Of a DNA stretch of 64,000 nucleotides, positions 33,914 through 43,712 are shown piece after piece; position 1 is the first letter of the stretch, and every line of letters starts with the position of its first letter. Under the pieces are notes generated by a model. It had not been told where the DNA came from. It did no database searches and saw only the letters and a program-made list of their open reading frames with translations. The DNA comes from Roseibium sediminicola (GTDB lineage: Bacteria; Pseudomonadota; Alphaproteobacteria; Rhizobiales; Stappiaceae). The stretch is from contig NZ_JALNMJ010000001.1 in NCBI RefSeq assembly GCF_023156505.1, positions 372,001-436,000 on the forward strand. The letters are read 5' to 3'. A program made the position numbers and the translations under genes.

Positions 33914-34657
33914 ATGATCCAAACATCCCTTGAAGACGGCGTCCGAATCCTGCGTCTGGACCGGCCGGAGAAGAAGAATGCCCTGACGGGCGAGATGTAC
34001 AACGCACTTGCCGAGGCGCTGGAGACAGGCAACGGCGATGACGGCATCCGCTGCCAGCTGATCTGCGGCCAGCCGGAGGTCTTCACCGCCGGCAACGATA
34101 TCGGCGACTTTCTGCAGCATGCCGGCAAGGCGGGCCTCGACGAGACCCCGGTCGTGCGCTTCCTGCGCGCGCTGGTGCGCAACGAGAAACCGTTGGTCGC
34201 CTCGGTCGACGGCATCGCCATCGGTGTCGGTACGACCTTGCTGATGCATTGCGACATGGTCTTTGCCAGTCCGCGCTCGCTGATCCGCTCGCCCTTTGTC
34301 GATCTCGGCCTGGTGCCGGAAGCCGGTTCCAGCCTGCTCGGACCACAGCTGATGGGGCATGCCCGCGCGTTTGAGTTGCTTTGCCTTGGTAATGGGTTTT
34401 CCGCCGAGAAAGCCGCCGCCTGTGGCCTGGTCAACGAGGTGGTGGAAGGTGACGTCGACGCGGCGGCGCTGGCCTGCGCCAGGGAAATCGCGTCGAAACC
34501 GCCTCAGGCCATGGCGCTTTCGCGCAAGCTGCTGCGCGGCGACACATCGGTGCTGTCGGAGCGGGTGGAAGAGGAAATCAGGATCTTCGCCAGCCGTCTC
34601 AGCGCCCCGGAAACCATTGCCGCCTTCCAGGCCTTCATGATGAAGAAGAAGGCCTGA
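33914..34657 (+). CDS. enoyl-CoA hydratase/isomerase family protein
   Basis: A 247-residue crotonase-fold protein with the N-terminal LDRPEKKNALTGEMY, the oxyanion-hole region VFTAGNDIGDF and VASVDGIAIGVGTTLLMHCD. The second catalytic acid position appears in DLGLVPEAGSSLL. These enzymes hydrate or isomerise enoyl-CoA esters. It starts 20 bp after the acyl-CoA dehydrogenase stop, with CTGGAG at about the right distance, so the pair is probably co-transcribed. The substrate is not evident. Confidence 0.9.
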   Translation: MIQTSLEDGVRILRLDRPEKKNALTGEMYNALAEALETGNGDDGIRCQLICGQPEVFTAGNDIGDFLQHAGKAGLDETPVVRFLRALVRNEKPLVASVDGIAIGVGTTLLMHCDMVFASPRSLIRSPFVDLGLVPEAGSSLLGPQLMGHARAFELLCLGNGFSAEKAAACGLVNEVVEGDVDAAALACAREIASKPPQAMALSRKLLRGDTSVLSERVEEEIRIFASRLSAPETIAAFQAFMMKKKA

Positions 34658-34671
34658 GCAACGTAAACGAA

Positions 34672-34779
34672 TGTCATCCCGCGAAAGCGGGGACCCAGGA
34701 AGCCTCATAGGTTTGTGCCGACAACATCGGCCCGGGAGTCCTGGGTCCCGGCTCTTCGCTTCGCTTGGCCGGGATGACA
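34672..34779. repeat. intergenic inverted repeat, TGTCATCCC type
   Basis: A 108-bp imperfect palindrome with ends TGTCATCCC and GGGATGACA and inner arms GGGACCCAGGA and TCCTGGGTCCC. It sits between the enoyl-CoA hydratase and SDR genes. It is related at its ends to the repeat at 15475 and to the palindrome interrupted by the IS at 38556. Confidence 0.8.
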
Positions 34780-34833
34780 ACATTGGAGACCGCAAGGTCG
34801 TCGCCCCGAGAGCGACAGACGGAGGAGACAAAC

Positions 34834-35697
34834 ATGTCCCTGAAGGGAAAGACACTTTTCATCACCGGCGCGTCGCGCGGGATCGGCAAGGAAATCGCGC
34901 TCCGGGCCGCCCGGGACGGCGCCAATGTCGCTGTTGCTGCGAAGACCGCGGAGCCGCACCCCAAGCTCGAAGGTACGATCTTTTCGGCCGCCGAGGAGAT
35001 TGAAGCGGCTGGCGGCAAGGCGCTGCCGATCGTGCTCGACGTGCGCGACGACGAAGCGGTCAAGGAGGCCATCGACAAGACGGCGGCGCATTTCGGCGGG
35101 CTCGATATCCTGGTCAACAATGCCAGCGCCATCCAGCTGACGCCCCTGCAGCAGACGGACATGAAGCGCTTCGACCTGATGCACCAGATCAACACGCGCG
35201 GCACGTTGGCCTGCTGCAAACATGCGATCGAGCATCTGAAGAAGACCGACAATCCGCATATCCTGATGCTGTCGCCGCCGCTCGACATGCAGGAAAAATG
35301 GTTTGCGCCGTTCACGCCCTATTCCATCGCCAAATACGGCATGAGCCTTGTGGTGCTGGGCCTGGCCGGAGAGCTGCGCTCCAAGGGCATCGCTGTCAAC
35401 GCGCTGTGGCCGCGCACGACCATCGCGACGGCGGCGATCAAGAACATCATCGGAGGCGACAAGATGATGCAGCAGAGCCGCACACCGGCGATCCTGGCCG
35501 ACGCCGCCCATGAGATCTTCACTTCGCCGTCTCGTGAGTTCACCGGCCAGTTCGTCATCGACGACACCTTCCTGGCAAGCCGCGGTGTGACCGATTTCGA
35601 CAAGTACCGGGTCGATCCGAGCCTGGCGCTGGCTCCGGATTTCTTTGTGCCCGACGACAGCGAGGCGCCTTGCGATCTCGGTCCCGTGAAGAGCTGA
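34834..35697 (+). CDS. short-chain dehydrogenase (HSDL2-like)
   Basis: The ATG at 34834 follows GGAGG. The 287-residue SDR protein has the cofactor motif TGASRGIGKEIALRAARDG and the NNASAIQLTPL motif, with the catalytic Y-x3-K in YSIAKYGM. The Ser of the triad would be in LMLSPPL. The sequence order matches the HSDL2-like branch, thought to act in fatty-acid-related metabolism. It follows the acyl-CoA dehydrogenase and hydratase genes after a 177-bp gap holding a repeat, suggesting a functional link to acyl-CoA metabolism. Confidence 0.88.
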   Translation: MSLKGKTLFITGASRGIGKEIALRAARDGANVAVAAKTAEPHPKLEGTIFSAAEEIEAAGGKALPIVLDVRDDEAVKEAIDKTAAHFGGLDILVNNASAIQLTPLQQTDMKRFDLMHQINTRGTLACCKHAIEHLKKTDNPHILMLSPPLDMQEKWFAPFTPYSIAKYGMSLVVLGLAGELRSKGIAVNALWPRTTIATAAIKNIIGGDKMMQQSRTPAILADAAHEIFTSPSREFTGQFVIDDTFLASRGVTDFDKYRVDPSLALAPDFFVPDDSEAPCDLGPVKS

Positions 35698-35884
35698 TAA
35701 GCTAACCGGCTTGAGGAACGGGCTTGCATTGTCCTGCCCGTTCCGGCACGATTCCGGGGCCGACGAGGGCGGCAGCCGGATCCGCGGAAAGCGAAAGCAC
35801 CCTGACACCTGACGACATATGCCGGTTTTTCACCTGCGCCCGACACCAGCGGATCGCCCGGGCTCTCGAACCAGGAGAAAAGCC

Positions 35885-37402
35885 ATGTCCGATGGACCTG
35901 CGACTTCCCTTGACACCTACAAGAAATCCGCCCGCCGCCTCAGGAAGGCATATTCCACAGGCGACGCGAATGCGCTTGCGCGTGTCGCCGCCCATGCCGA
36001 TCCGGCAAAGGGTCTGAGGCATGCCGACTTTCTGCATGTGATTGCCCGCGAGGAAGGTCACGACAGCTGGCCGAAGCTGAAATTCGCGCTGGAAAGCGCT
36101 GCCATGACCCGCGCCGAGAAAGCGGAACGGTTGAAGATGGCGCTCTATCACGGCCAGCATTGGATCACCGAAAAATTGCTCGCGGACGATCCGGCACTGC
36201 GGCAAGACAATCTCGGCCTGCAGATTGCGCTCTACGATCTGGATGCCGTGCGCGCGGCGATTGACGCCGATCCCGCTGCGGCGACCGCATTGGTCGGTAT
36301 CCGCAGCCCAATCCTGCATCTGGCCTTTTCCAAGGACATTCATCGCCGCCCCGATAGGCAGTCGGACATGCTGGCGATCGCCGAATTGCTGGTGGCGCAC
36401 GGCGCGGATGTAAACGACGGCTATCCGCCGGAGCCCGGCGCGGATCACGCCCTTTCCGCGCTTTATGGCGCCCTCTGCCACGCCGACAATTTTGAGCTCG
36501 GGCGCTGGTTTCTGGAGAAGGGCGCCGATCCGAACGACAATGAGAGCCTCTATCATTCCACCGAACTCGGTCACACACGGGCGCTGGAGCTGCTATTGAA
36601 ACACGGCGCCCGGCCGGACGGCACCAATGCACTGCCGCGGGCACTCGATTTCGACGACATTGCCAAGGTCCGGTTGTTGCTGGAGGCGGGTGCCGATCCG
36701 AACATCACCGAGCCGGATCACCCAAGCGGTTTGCCGATGAACACCATCCCCGCGCTCCACCAGGCCGCGCGGCGCGATGCGCCGATCGAGGTCGCTGAGT
36801 TGCTCTTGCAGCATGGCGCGGACGCAACTGCGGTCTGGGACGGACACACACCTCACGCCATGGCACTGATCTATGGCAACCGGCCGGTAGCCGATTTCCT
36901 GGCGGCAAATGGCTATGCTCGGCCGCTGAATGGCAATGAGGCGATTTTGGCGGCCTGCGCGGAAAACAGACCTCTGGCGGCCCGGCTCGACACGAATGGC
37001 TTAAGCGAAGAGGACCGGGGACTTCTGACGCGGCTCGCCTTCATTCCGGGCAAGCTGGATCACATGAAGGCGCTGGTTTCAGCCGGGCTGGACCCGGATG
37101 TTCCCGACAGCATGGGCCTGCCGCCGCTTCATGTTGCCGGCTGGAATGGCCTGGTCGAGGAACTGCGGTATTTTCTGTCGCTCGGGCCCGATCTGACCCG
37201 CAAGAACGGTTTTGGCGGCGACGCGCTCGACACGGTCGTTCACGGCTCGGAATTTGCCCCGAAACGTCCCGAAGCCGATCACATCACCTGCGCGCGCCTG
37301 CTTCTGGAAGCGGGCAGTGTCCTGGACCCGCGCTTTATTGCGGGCTGCGGCAATCCGGACATGGTGGCTTTTCTCGAGGACTGGCTGCAAAATCTCAATT
37401 GA
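35885..37402 (+). CDS. ankyrin repeat protein
   Basis: The ATG at 35885 follows AGGAG by 8 bases. The 505-residue product starts with a helical region ending EEGHDSWPKLKFALE (about 59-73), a short motif common before ankyrin repeats in such proteins. Several ankyrin repeats follow, recognisable by phrases such as LLVAHGADVND, LLLKHGARPDG, LLLEAGADPNI and LLLQHGADATA. No signal peptide or enzymatic domain is seen, so it is probably a cytosolic protein-binding scaffold. Neighbouring genes do not suggest a partner. Confidence 0.85.
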   Translation: MSDGPATSLDTYKKSARRLRKAYSTGDANALARVAAHADPAKGLRHADFLHVIAREEGHDSWPKLKFALESAAMTRAEKAERLKMALYHGQHWITEKLLADDPALRQDNLGLQIALYDLDAVRAAIDADPAAATALVGIRSPILHLAFSKDIHRRPDRQSDMLAIAELLVAHGADVNDGYPPEPGADHALSALYGALCHADNFELGRWFLEKGADPNDNESLYHSTELGHTRALELLLKHGARPDGTNALPRALDFDDIAKVRLLLEAGADPNITEPDHPSGLPMNTIPALHQAARRDAPIEVAELLLQHGADATAVWDGHTPHAMALIYGNRPVADFLAANGYARPLNGNEAILAACAENRPLAARLDTNGLSEEDRGLLTRLAFIPGKLDHMKALVSAGLDPDVPDSMGLPPLHVAGWNGLVEELRYFLSLGPDLTRKNGFGGDALDTVVHGSEFAPKRPEADHITCARLLLEAGSVLDPRFIAGCGNPDMVAFLEDWLQNLN

Positions 37403-37539
37403 TCTTGGGCTTTCCCGGGACTGGCAAAGCCAGCCCGGGAGCCTTGTGGCAAATGACACTGCGATCTGCTGGTCAGCCGACCGATCCACTGTTAGAACTC
37501 TCACGTATTCAAAGTGTTTGTTTCGGACGGAGAGAAATC

Positions 37540-38346
37540 ATGGAAAGCGCAATGGACCAGGTCAGCGTCTGGATGCCGCTGGTCATCAACGCGGCAAAAG
37601 CCCTTGTCGTTCTGGTCATCGGCTGGTTCCTGGCCGGATTTCTCGCCGCGCTCGCCAAGCGGCGGATCGTCAGTCATCCACGCATTGACGACACGATCGG
37701 CGGTTTTGCGGCCTCGATCATCCGCTGGCTGATCCTGCTGGTCACGGTGATCGCGATCCTGCAGCTGTTCGGCATCCAGGCGACCAGCCTCGTCGCGGTG
37801 CTCGGCGCCGGTACCCTGGCCATCGGTCTGGCCTTGCAGGGGACACTCGGCGACACCGCGGCAGGCGTCATGCTGATCATCTTCCGGCCCTACAAGATCG
37901 GCCAGTTTGTCGATATCGGCGGCACGTCGGGAACCGTGAAGGACCTCAACATTTTCGTCACAGAGCTGGTCACGCCCGACAATGTCCAGATCATCCTGCC
38001 CAACGGCAAGGCCTGGGGCGCGGTGGTGACAAATTTCTCCGCCCATTCCACCCGGCGTCTCGACCTGACCTTCGGCATCGACTATGGCGATGATGTCGAC
38101 AAGGCCGTCCAGATCATCCTGGACGTCGCCAATGCGGATGAGCGGGTCCACAAGGATCCCGAACCCTGGGTGCGGCTGACCAATCTCGGCGACAGCTCCG
38201 TCGATCTCGGTGTGCGCCTGTGGTGCGATGCCAGCGACTATTGGGAGCTGAAATTCCACATGCTGAAGGCCGTCAAACAGGCCTTCGACGCCGGTGGCAT
38301 CTCCATCCCGTATCCGCATTCGGTGGAAATCCAGAAGGCGGGGTAG
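37540..38346 (+). CDS. small-conductance mechanosensitive channel (MscS family)
   Basis: The ATG at 37540 follows CGGAG. The 268-residue protein has three transmembrane helices in the first 110 residues, with the pore helix GAGTLAIGLALQGTLGDTAAGVMLI (Gly/Ala-rich face, residues about 90-114) continuing into the MscS beta domain (PYKIGQFVDIGGTSGTV, then LPNGKAW). The C-terminal domain ends IPYPHSVEIQ as in the family. It releases osmolytes under membrane tension. It is monocistronic and followed by an intergenic repeat. Confidence 0.95.
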   Translation: MESAMDQVSVWMPLVINAAKALVVLVIGWFLAGFLAALAKRRIVSHPRIDDTIGGFAASIIRWLILLVTVIAILQLFGIQATSLVAVLGAGTLAIGLALQGTLGDTAAGVMLIIFRPYKIGQFVDIGGTSGTVKDLNIFVTELVTPDNVQIILPNGKAWGAVVTNFSAHSTRRLDLTFGIDYGDDVDKAVQIILDVANADERVHKDPEPWVRLTNLGDSSVDLGVRLWCDASDYWELKFHMLKAVKQAFDAGGISIPYPHSVEIQKAG

Positions 38347-38368
38347 GGGGCATTCACCTCTACCTATT

Positions 38369-38478
38369 CGTCATGCCATGGCTCGACCATGGCATCCATG
38401 CCGTTTCAGTGCCAAGGCGAACAACCTTGGCTGTTGAGCGCAACGGCATGGATTGCCGGGTCAAGCCCGGCAATGACG
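38369..38478. repeat. intergenic inverted repeat with CGTCAT ends
   Basis: A 110-bp imperfect palindrome. The left arm reads CGTCATGCCATGG...ATCCATGCCGTT and the right arm is its near complement, ending GGGTCAAGCCCGGCAATGACG. Sequences of this type are widely dispersed in alphaproteobacterial genomes. It sits between mscS and the IS-containing region. Confidence 0.75.
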
Positions 38479-38555
38479 ACGGTTAGGGACGTTTGAACCG
38501 CAACCAGCAGCTCTGTTGGAAAATGGGTTCTCCCCAGTTGTCATCCCCGCTTTTG

Positions 38556-39768
38556 CGCACAGCTGTCCGGGATTTTTAGGGTGAGTCAAATTGCACGACA
38601 GACATTGCCTGCGCTTCAGGTCAAAAATCTTGTCGCCAAACTTGATTTTTGGAGGTCTGCCGTGCCGTTTATTCGTACCGCCTTTCAGCGCGTTTTGGAA
38701 CCACTCGACCGTCGCGTCGTCAACCGTGTGGTGAGTTTTCACAAGGGCAACCACGGTGTTGGCGAGGGAGACGGGGCCTGGACCTGCCAGCGCCATCTCA
38801 AGGCCCTGCTGTTCGCCCAACTGGCCGGCCTTACCAGCCTGCGCGAGATCGAGCAGGCCCTGGCGGCCCGGCCGGAGGCGCTCTATCACCTGGGGCTGAG
38901 AGTTCCCGGAAAGTCGACCCTGTCGGACGCCAACGCCACCCGCCCGGCGGCGGTCTTCCGCGATCTGGCCGGCCATCTGATGACCGACGTGACCCGCAGG
39001 CTGCGCCAGGAAAGCAAGGGTCTGATCGAGTTGATCGACGCCTCGCCGATCCCACTGCGCGATGCCCGCTTCGCCTGGCCGGAGGCCGACAGCCGGGTGC
39101 GCGGCCTCAAGCTCTACGTTCACTACGACCCCGAGACGGAGCATCCAGTCTGCTTCGACCTGACCTCGCCCAAGGTCAGCGACACGACCCTTGCCCGCGC
39201 CATCACCCCGGCGCGAGGTCACCGCGAACGCGGACGAACTCGAAGCCCCCATCCTCGCCGACAACTGTTTCAAAGTCGGTCACAGGAAGCCCCGTGGCGG
39301 GGCCGACAACCCGCTCTTCGACACCACCTTGCGCGAGATCCTGGTCGAGCGCGAGAACAAGGAGCCTCTGCGTCTGGTCACCAACGACATGGAGCGCTCG
39401 GCCGAGGACATCGCCCAACTCTACAAGCAGCGCTGGCAGATCGAACTGTTCTTCAAGTGGATCAAGCAGAACCTCAAGATCAGGACCTTCCTCGGACGCT
39501 CCGAAAATGCCGTCAGGATCCAGCTCTATGTCGCCCTTATCGCCTTCCTGCTGCTCAGGCTGATGAAGGACACTTGCGCCAGGGCACACAAAGGCAGCCT
39601 CAAGGATCTCATGGCACGCTTGAAAGTCGCCATCCTCAACCCCCTCGATCTTTCCGGACGTCAAAAGCCGAAGCCAAGACCACCTCGCCTCAGACCCCCA
39701 AAACCCCAACTGCAGCTGCAACTCGCATGAACACCGACACCGGGACAAAAATCCCGGACAGCTGTGCG
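38556..39768 (+). mobile_element. IS4-family insertion sequence, internally deleted, within a palindromic repeat
   Basis: The ends are inverted repeats that share CGCACAGCTGTCCGGG and continue GATTTTT inwards (left end at 38556, right end at 39768). The element (about 1.2 kb) carries one transposase gene that is broken. Outside it are the two arms of a palindrome, TTGTCATCCCCGC (38538 onwards) and GCGGGGATGACAA (39774-39786), so it inserted in the loop of a GTCATCCC-type repeat. TTTT occurs on both sides, suggesting a short target duplication that is not clean. An intact member would be about 100 bp longer. Confidence 0.85.
38662..39730 (+). pseudogene. IS4-family transposase pseudogene with an internal deletion and frameshift
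   Basis: The likely start is GTG 38662 with GGAGG 6 bases upstream. The N-terminal part is DUF4372-like (TCQRHLKALLFAQLAGLTSLREIE) and the first catalytic Asp is in LIELIDASPIPL. After TLARAIT near 39206 the frame shifts: the following sequence in the +1 frame (REVTANADELEAP onward) continues the protein. Relatives have about 30 more residues here, including the DKGYYD-type second Asp, so a deletion of roughly 100 bp has removed it. The C-terminal YREK signature (YKQRWQIELFFKWIK) survives. The protein is therefore inactive. Confidence 0.88.
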
Positions 39769-39814
39769 TTTTCGCGGGGATGACAACATCGGACGTGGCT
39801 GCACATTGCCCGCC

Positions 39815-42709
39815 TCAGGCCGTTTCAGGTTCCTTCTTTAGATCTTTATTCCGGACTTCAGCTTCGTCCTGAGTGTCATCACTGGATGCCTTTTCAACGG
39901 GCTCCTCGGCACCTGGGCCTGTCGGCTCTTCCAGAGGCGCGCTTTCCGTCTCGTCCGGCCGCATTTCCGCCGATGTCTGCTCGGTCGGTTCTGCCGCCTC
40001 AGAACCCGTGTCATCCTGTGGCGCGGCCGAGATGACGTCAGTCGCGGTCACCGGCGCGTCAGGTTCATCCTCTTCAGCCGCCAACACTTCCTGAAGGCTG
40101 GTCTCGGTCACCTGTTCCCCATCGTCTCCCGCCGCTTCTTTTTCCCGGGAAACGCTTGCCGGCTCCACGAAAACGGGAACCACCGGATCCTCGATATCCG
40201 CGTCATGGTCGTCGGTGTTCATCAGCTGGCGTTTCTTGGCGAGCGACACCACGTGCTGGCGCAGGTCCTCGTGTTCGGTCATCAGGGCCTTGAAGTCCTG
40301 GGCGCGCAGGCTGAGCAGCTGGCAATAGCCGAGCGCGACCACGTCGGCGCTGCGGCGGCCGCCGGTCATCAGCGCGATTTCGCCGAAGACATCGCCGCGT
40401 CCTAACCGGACATTGTGGGTCGGCGCGCGAACCTCGACGGCGCCCGAGGCAATGAAATAGGCGGCGTCGCCCCGGTCGCCCTTGCGGATCAGTTGCTCGC
40501 CCGGGGTCGCGAATTGCGGCCGCATCATGCGCCGGATCGCCTTTTGCTGTTTCCGCGGAAGGTCGGCGAAGAGTGGATGAGCGCTGACCAGTTCGCGGGT
40601 TTTCAGGCCGAGATCCAGTTTCGGCCGTGTGTGGCATTCTCGGCGTGTCCGCTCGACATCGCGCAGGAGGTCGCGGTGGAGTTCCGTGCCGATCAGCATC
40701 TGTTCCTTGGCCTCATCATAGGCCGTCTCCTCCAGCCGCACCCCGGCCTTGCGCAGAAATTGCCCTTCAAGCGCGTCGGCATAGTCGGGATATTGCAGGC
40801 GCAACGCGTCGATCGCCGCATGCGTCTCGTCCTGCCGGATCGTCAGCGTGTCCTGAAGAATGTCGGCAACACGATCGCCGAGCAGGGGCCGGATCCGGCG
40901 GTTGTTGAAGACGATCAGCTCGTCGGCCAGGATCCGGTAGACGAGCAGGAACTCGAACCGGTCGGCGAGGCGGATGGCCAGCGGTCGGGCAATGCGCAGG
41001 CGACGCTGCAGGGTCTGGGCAAGACGGAACCCAAGCCCGAATTTGAGCGGCTGGCGCGTGGCCTTGTTGTAGCCGGAGCGGCCGTCGCTGCGCGTCAGAT
41101 CGCCAGTCCGCCCTGTCAGGGTCAGGAAGCGCGACACGGACCGGCCTGAGATGGTTTTTTCGTGAAAATGCTCCAGAACCAGCTGCTGTTCCCGGTCGGC
41201 AAGCGCGATCAGGCCCATGCGCACGCGGTCCCAGTCCTTGAGTTCCTCCAGCTTGTTGGTCTCTGCGGCGGCGGCCGCAGCCCGGGTCTCGTAGTCCTTG
41301 AGGACGGCGGAGGTCACGTCCGGACCGATATGATAGTTGCTGGCGGCCGTTTCGAGTTCATGGCGGATATCGGAAAGCGACAGCGCCAGATACTGGGTCC
41401 GGAGAGCCTCGTCCCGCGGGGTCAGCCGGTCGAGATGAAGCAGCCGGATCAAGGGCTTCAGGCTTGTGCCGTAGACCAGAAGGGTGAACAGCACGAAGCC
41501 CGTGGCAAGCTTTGTGATGAAGCCGGACACCTCCGTCGACAAGAGGGCGTGTTCCGACACGGACAGGGCCAGGGTCAGGGTCACCGCGCCGCGCATGCCA
41601 CCCCACAGGATCACGGTCTTGAACTTGGTGTTGACCGATTGTCCCATCCCGAAGACGCTCAAAAAGGGCAACACGCCGAAAATCACGATGCCTCGGGCGG
41701 CAAGTGCGGCAAGGATCACCACCAGCAACAGCAGAATGTCGATCGGTGTGAAGCCTTCAACAAAACGCGGGATCAGGATGGCCGACAGCAGGAAGATCAG
41801 TGAGGCCGCCCAGAAGGAAATCTGCTCCCAGACGGCATGAAGGAATTGCCAGCTGGAGGGTTGAATGCGCGCAAGGCCATAGAAGTTGAACACGGTGCCG
41901 GCACAAACCACGGCAACCACAGCGGACACATCCACGAACTGGTCGCTCAGCACATAGGTGGCGTAGGGCAGGGCGAGCGACAAGGTCACCTGGGCAAGCG
42001 GCAGGTCGCGCATCAGGGGCAACAGGCTGACGGTGATCCGTCCGAGCAGCGCTCCGACGATAAGGCCGCCGGCAAACGACCGGCAGAATGCGATCAGGGC
42101 CTCGCCGGCGGTAAATGAGTTTTGGCCGGTCAGCATGTGCAGCAGGAGGACGAAAATCACGATGGCGGCGGCATCGTTTAACAGGCTTTCGCCTTCCACG
42201 ATCCGGCCGAGGCGTGCGGGCGCGCCGATATCCCGGAAGATGGCGACGACCGCCACGGGATCCGTCGTGGCCACGATTGCGCCGAGCAGGAGGCAGGCAA
42301 GCAATCCGATATCCGGAAGCGAAAAAAGCAAGGCAAGCGGGTAGAGGCCAAAGCCGATAAAGGCGGTGGCGACAAACACCGCCACGACGGCCATCACCAG
42401 GATCGGCCCGATATCCTCCAGGATCCGGCGCACATCCAGTGTCAAGGCCGTCTGGAAGAGGAGGATCGGCAGGAAGATGTAGAGGATCATCTCCGAATCC
42501 AGCGGCGGATTGATGAAAACATCGGCGATGGCGTTGAAGGCGTTGGTCTCGGCCGAATAGCGCAGATAGATCGCCAGGATGCCGATCATGGTGCCGACGG
42601 TCGCCAGAAGCACACTCGGCGCGAGCCCGAGCCGTCGAGCCAGCGGCTGCAGCAAAGAAATCGTGATCAGCAACAGCGCAAAAGCGCCTGTTATCAAAGG
42701 TGTTTCCAT
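39815..42709 (-). CDS. CPA1-type sodium/proton antiporter with cyclic nucleotide-binding domain and acidic tail
   Basis: The ATG at 42709 (964 residues) is preferred; a GTG 15 bases upstream is an alternative and no strong ribosome site is seen for either. The first 400 residues hold about 12 transmembrane helices with ATTDPVAVVAIFRD and GESLLNDAAAIVIF, the ion-binding motifs of Na+/H+ exchangers. A long cytosolic region follows, then a cyclic nucleotide-binding domain at about 745-835 (PGEQLIRKGDRGDAAYFI, DVFGEIALMTGG). The last 110 residues are very acidic, with many Glu, Asp and Pro. The layout resembles eukaryotic SOS1/sperm-type NHE proteins and suggests gating by a cyclic nucleotide. 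Confidence 0.9.
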   Translation of the reverse strand: METPLITGAFALLLITISLLQPLARRLGLAPSVLLATVGTMIGILAIYLRYSAETNAFNAIADVFINPPLDSEMILYIFLPILLFQTALTLDVRRILEDIGPILVMAVVAVFVATAFIGFGLYPLALLFSLPDIGLLACLLLGAIVATTDPVAVVAIFRDIGAPARLGRIVEGESLLNDAAAIVIFVLLLHMLTGQNSFTAGEALIAFCRSFAGGLIVGALLGRITVSLLPLMRDLPLAQVTLSLALPYATYVLSDQFVDVSAVVAVVCAGTVFNFYGLARIQPSSWQFLHAVWEQISFWAASLIFLLSAILIPRFVEGFTPIDILLLLVVILAALAARGIVIFGVLPFLSVFGMGQSVNTKFKTVILWGGMRGAVTLTLALSVSEHALLSTEVSGFITKLATGFVLFTLLVYGTSLKPLIRLLHLDRLTPRDEALRTQYLALSLSDIRHELETAASNYHIGPDVTSAVLKDYETRAAAAAAETNKLEELKDWDRVRMGLIALADREQQLVLEHFHEKTISGRSVSRFLTLTGRTGDLTRSDGRSGYNKATRQPLKFGLGFRLAQTLQRRLRIARPLAIRLADRFEFLLVYRILADELIVFNNRRIRPLLGDRVADILQDTLTIRQDETHAAIDALRLQYPDYADALEGQFLRKAGVRLEETAYDEAKEQMLIGTELHRDLLRDVERTRRECHTRPKLDLGLKTRELVSAHPLFADLPRKQQKAIRRMMRPQFATPGEQLIRKGDRGDAAYFIASGAVEVRAPTHNVRLGRGDVFGEIALMTGGRRSADVVALGYCQLLSLRAQDFKALMTEHEDLRQHVVSLAKKRQLMNTDDHDADIEDPVVPVFVEPASVSREKEAAGDDGEQVTETSLQEVLAAEEDEPDAPVTATDVISAAPQDDTGSEAAEPTEQTSAEMRPDETESAPLEEPTGPGAEEPVEKASSDDTQDEAEVRNKDLKKEPETA

Positions 42710-42797
42710 GGGGCCATGGTGCACCGCGATTGCGGCAAATTCAAATGCACAAAAAGGGAATTCGTCGTCTTAAGTGTGGTTTGTCCGGAGGGAAGCC

Positions 42798-43712
42798 TCA
42801 AGCGGCCGCTTTGCGCTCCGAAAGCCAGATGCCGCCGAGCACCAGCACCAGGGCCGTGCCGTGGTGCCATTGGAAGTCTTCCCCGAGGATCGAGACCGCC
42901 AGGATCGCAGCGAAGATTGGCACCAGGTTGATGAAAACGCCCGCCCGGGCCGGGCCGATCAGCTCGACCCCGCGCATGAAGGTGATCTGCGCCAGGAAGG
43001 ACGGGAAAAAGGAGATATAGAGAACCACCAGCCAGCCTTTCAGGCCCGGCCATTGGGCACTGCCCGCAGAAATTTCGTAGAAAAGACCAGGAACGGCAGC
43101 GAGCGCGGAAATGCCGGACAGCACAGCGAAGAAGGTCAGCGGCGAAATTTGCGGCCGGTTCCTGAGTGCCAGCGTGTAACCGGAATAAAGCACGCAGGCG
43201 ATAAGCATGATGCCGTCTCCCGGATTGACGGCGAGCGCGAGCAGCACCTCCAGTTTGCCCTGCGCGGCGATCAGGGTAACCCCGGCGAGGGTCAGGAGAA
43301 TGCCGAGCACCTGCAGGAAACGCACCTTCGCGCCGAAGGCGATTACGGATCCGATCAGCACCAGGATCGGCATGGAGCCCTGAATGATGCCGAGATTGAC
43401 CGCTGTGGTCTCGGTCGCGGCAATATAAAACAGAGTGTTGAAGGCGACGAACCCGAAGATTGCCATCAGCAGCATGTAAGGGAAATAGGGCCGGATCAGC
43501 GGCCATTCCCGGCGAATGTTCTTGCCTTGCAGCGGCAGCATGATCGCGGCGACAATGACCCATCGCAGGAAAACCACCATCATGGGCGAGACCTCGCCGA
43601 CCGCAAGGCGGCCGGCCACCGTGTTGCCGCCCCAGAACAGGGTCGTAAGGGTCAGCATCAGGATGGCGTTGCCATAGGTCAGGTCGCCAAATCGTTTTGC
43701 CAGCGCAATCAT
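42798..43712 (-). CDS. DMT superfamily (EamA) transporter
   Basis: The ATG at 43712 has AGGA 5 bases upstream. The 304-residue protein has ten hydrophobic segments arranged as two EamA repeats (first ending at about residue 145, second from about 155). The N-terminus reads LMLTLTTLFWGGNTVAGRLA and the C-terminal repeat ends LVLGGIWLSERKAA. These proteins are drug/metabolite exporters of unknown substrate. It lies 88 bp after the start of the antiporter gene's upstream region on the same strand and diverges from glcB. Confidence 0.88.
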   Translation of the reverse strand: MIALAKRFGDLTYGNAILMLTLTTLFWGGNTVAGRLAVGEVSPMMVVFLRWVIVAAIMLPLQGKNIRREWPLIRPYFPYMLLMAIFGFVAFNTLFYIAATETTAVNLGIIQGSMPILVLIGSVIAFGAKVRFLQVLGILLTLAGVTLIAAQGKLEVLLALAVNPGDGIMLIACVLYSGYTLALRNRPQISPLTFFAVLSGISALAAVPGLFYEISAGSAQWPGLKGWLVVLYISFFPSFLAQITFMRGVELIGPARAGVFINLVPIFAAILAVSILGEDFQWHHGTALVLVLGGIWLSERKAAA

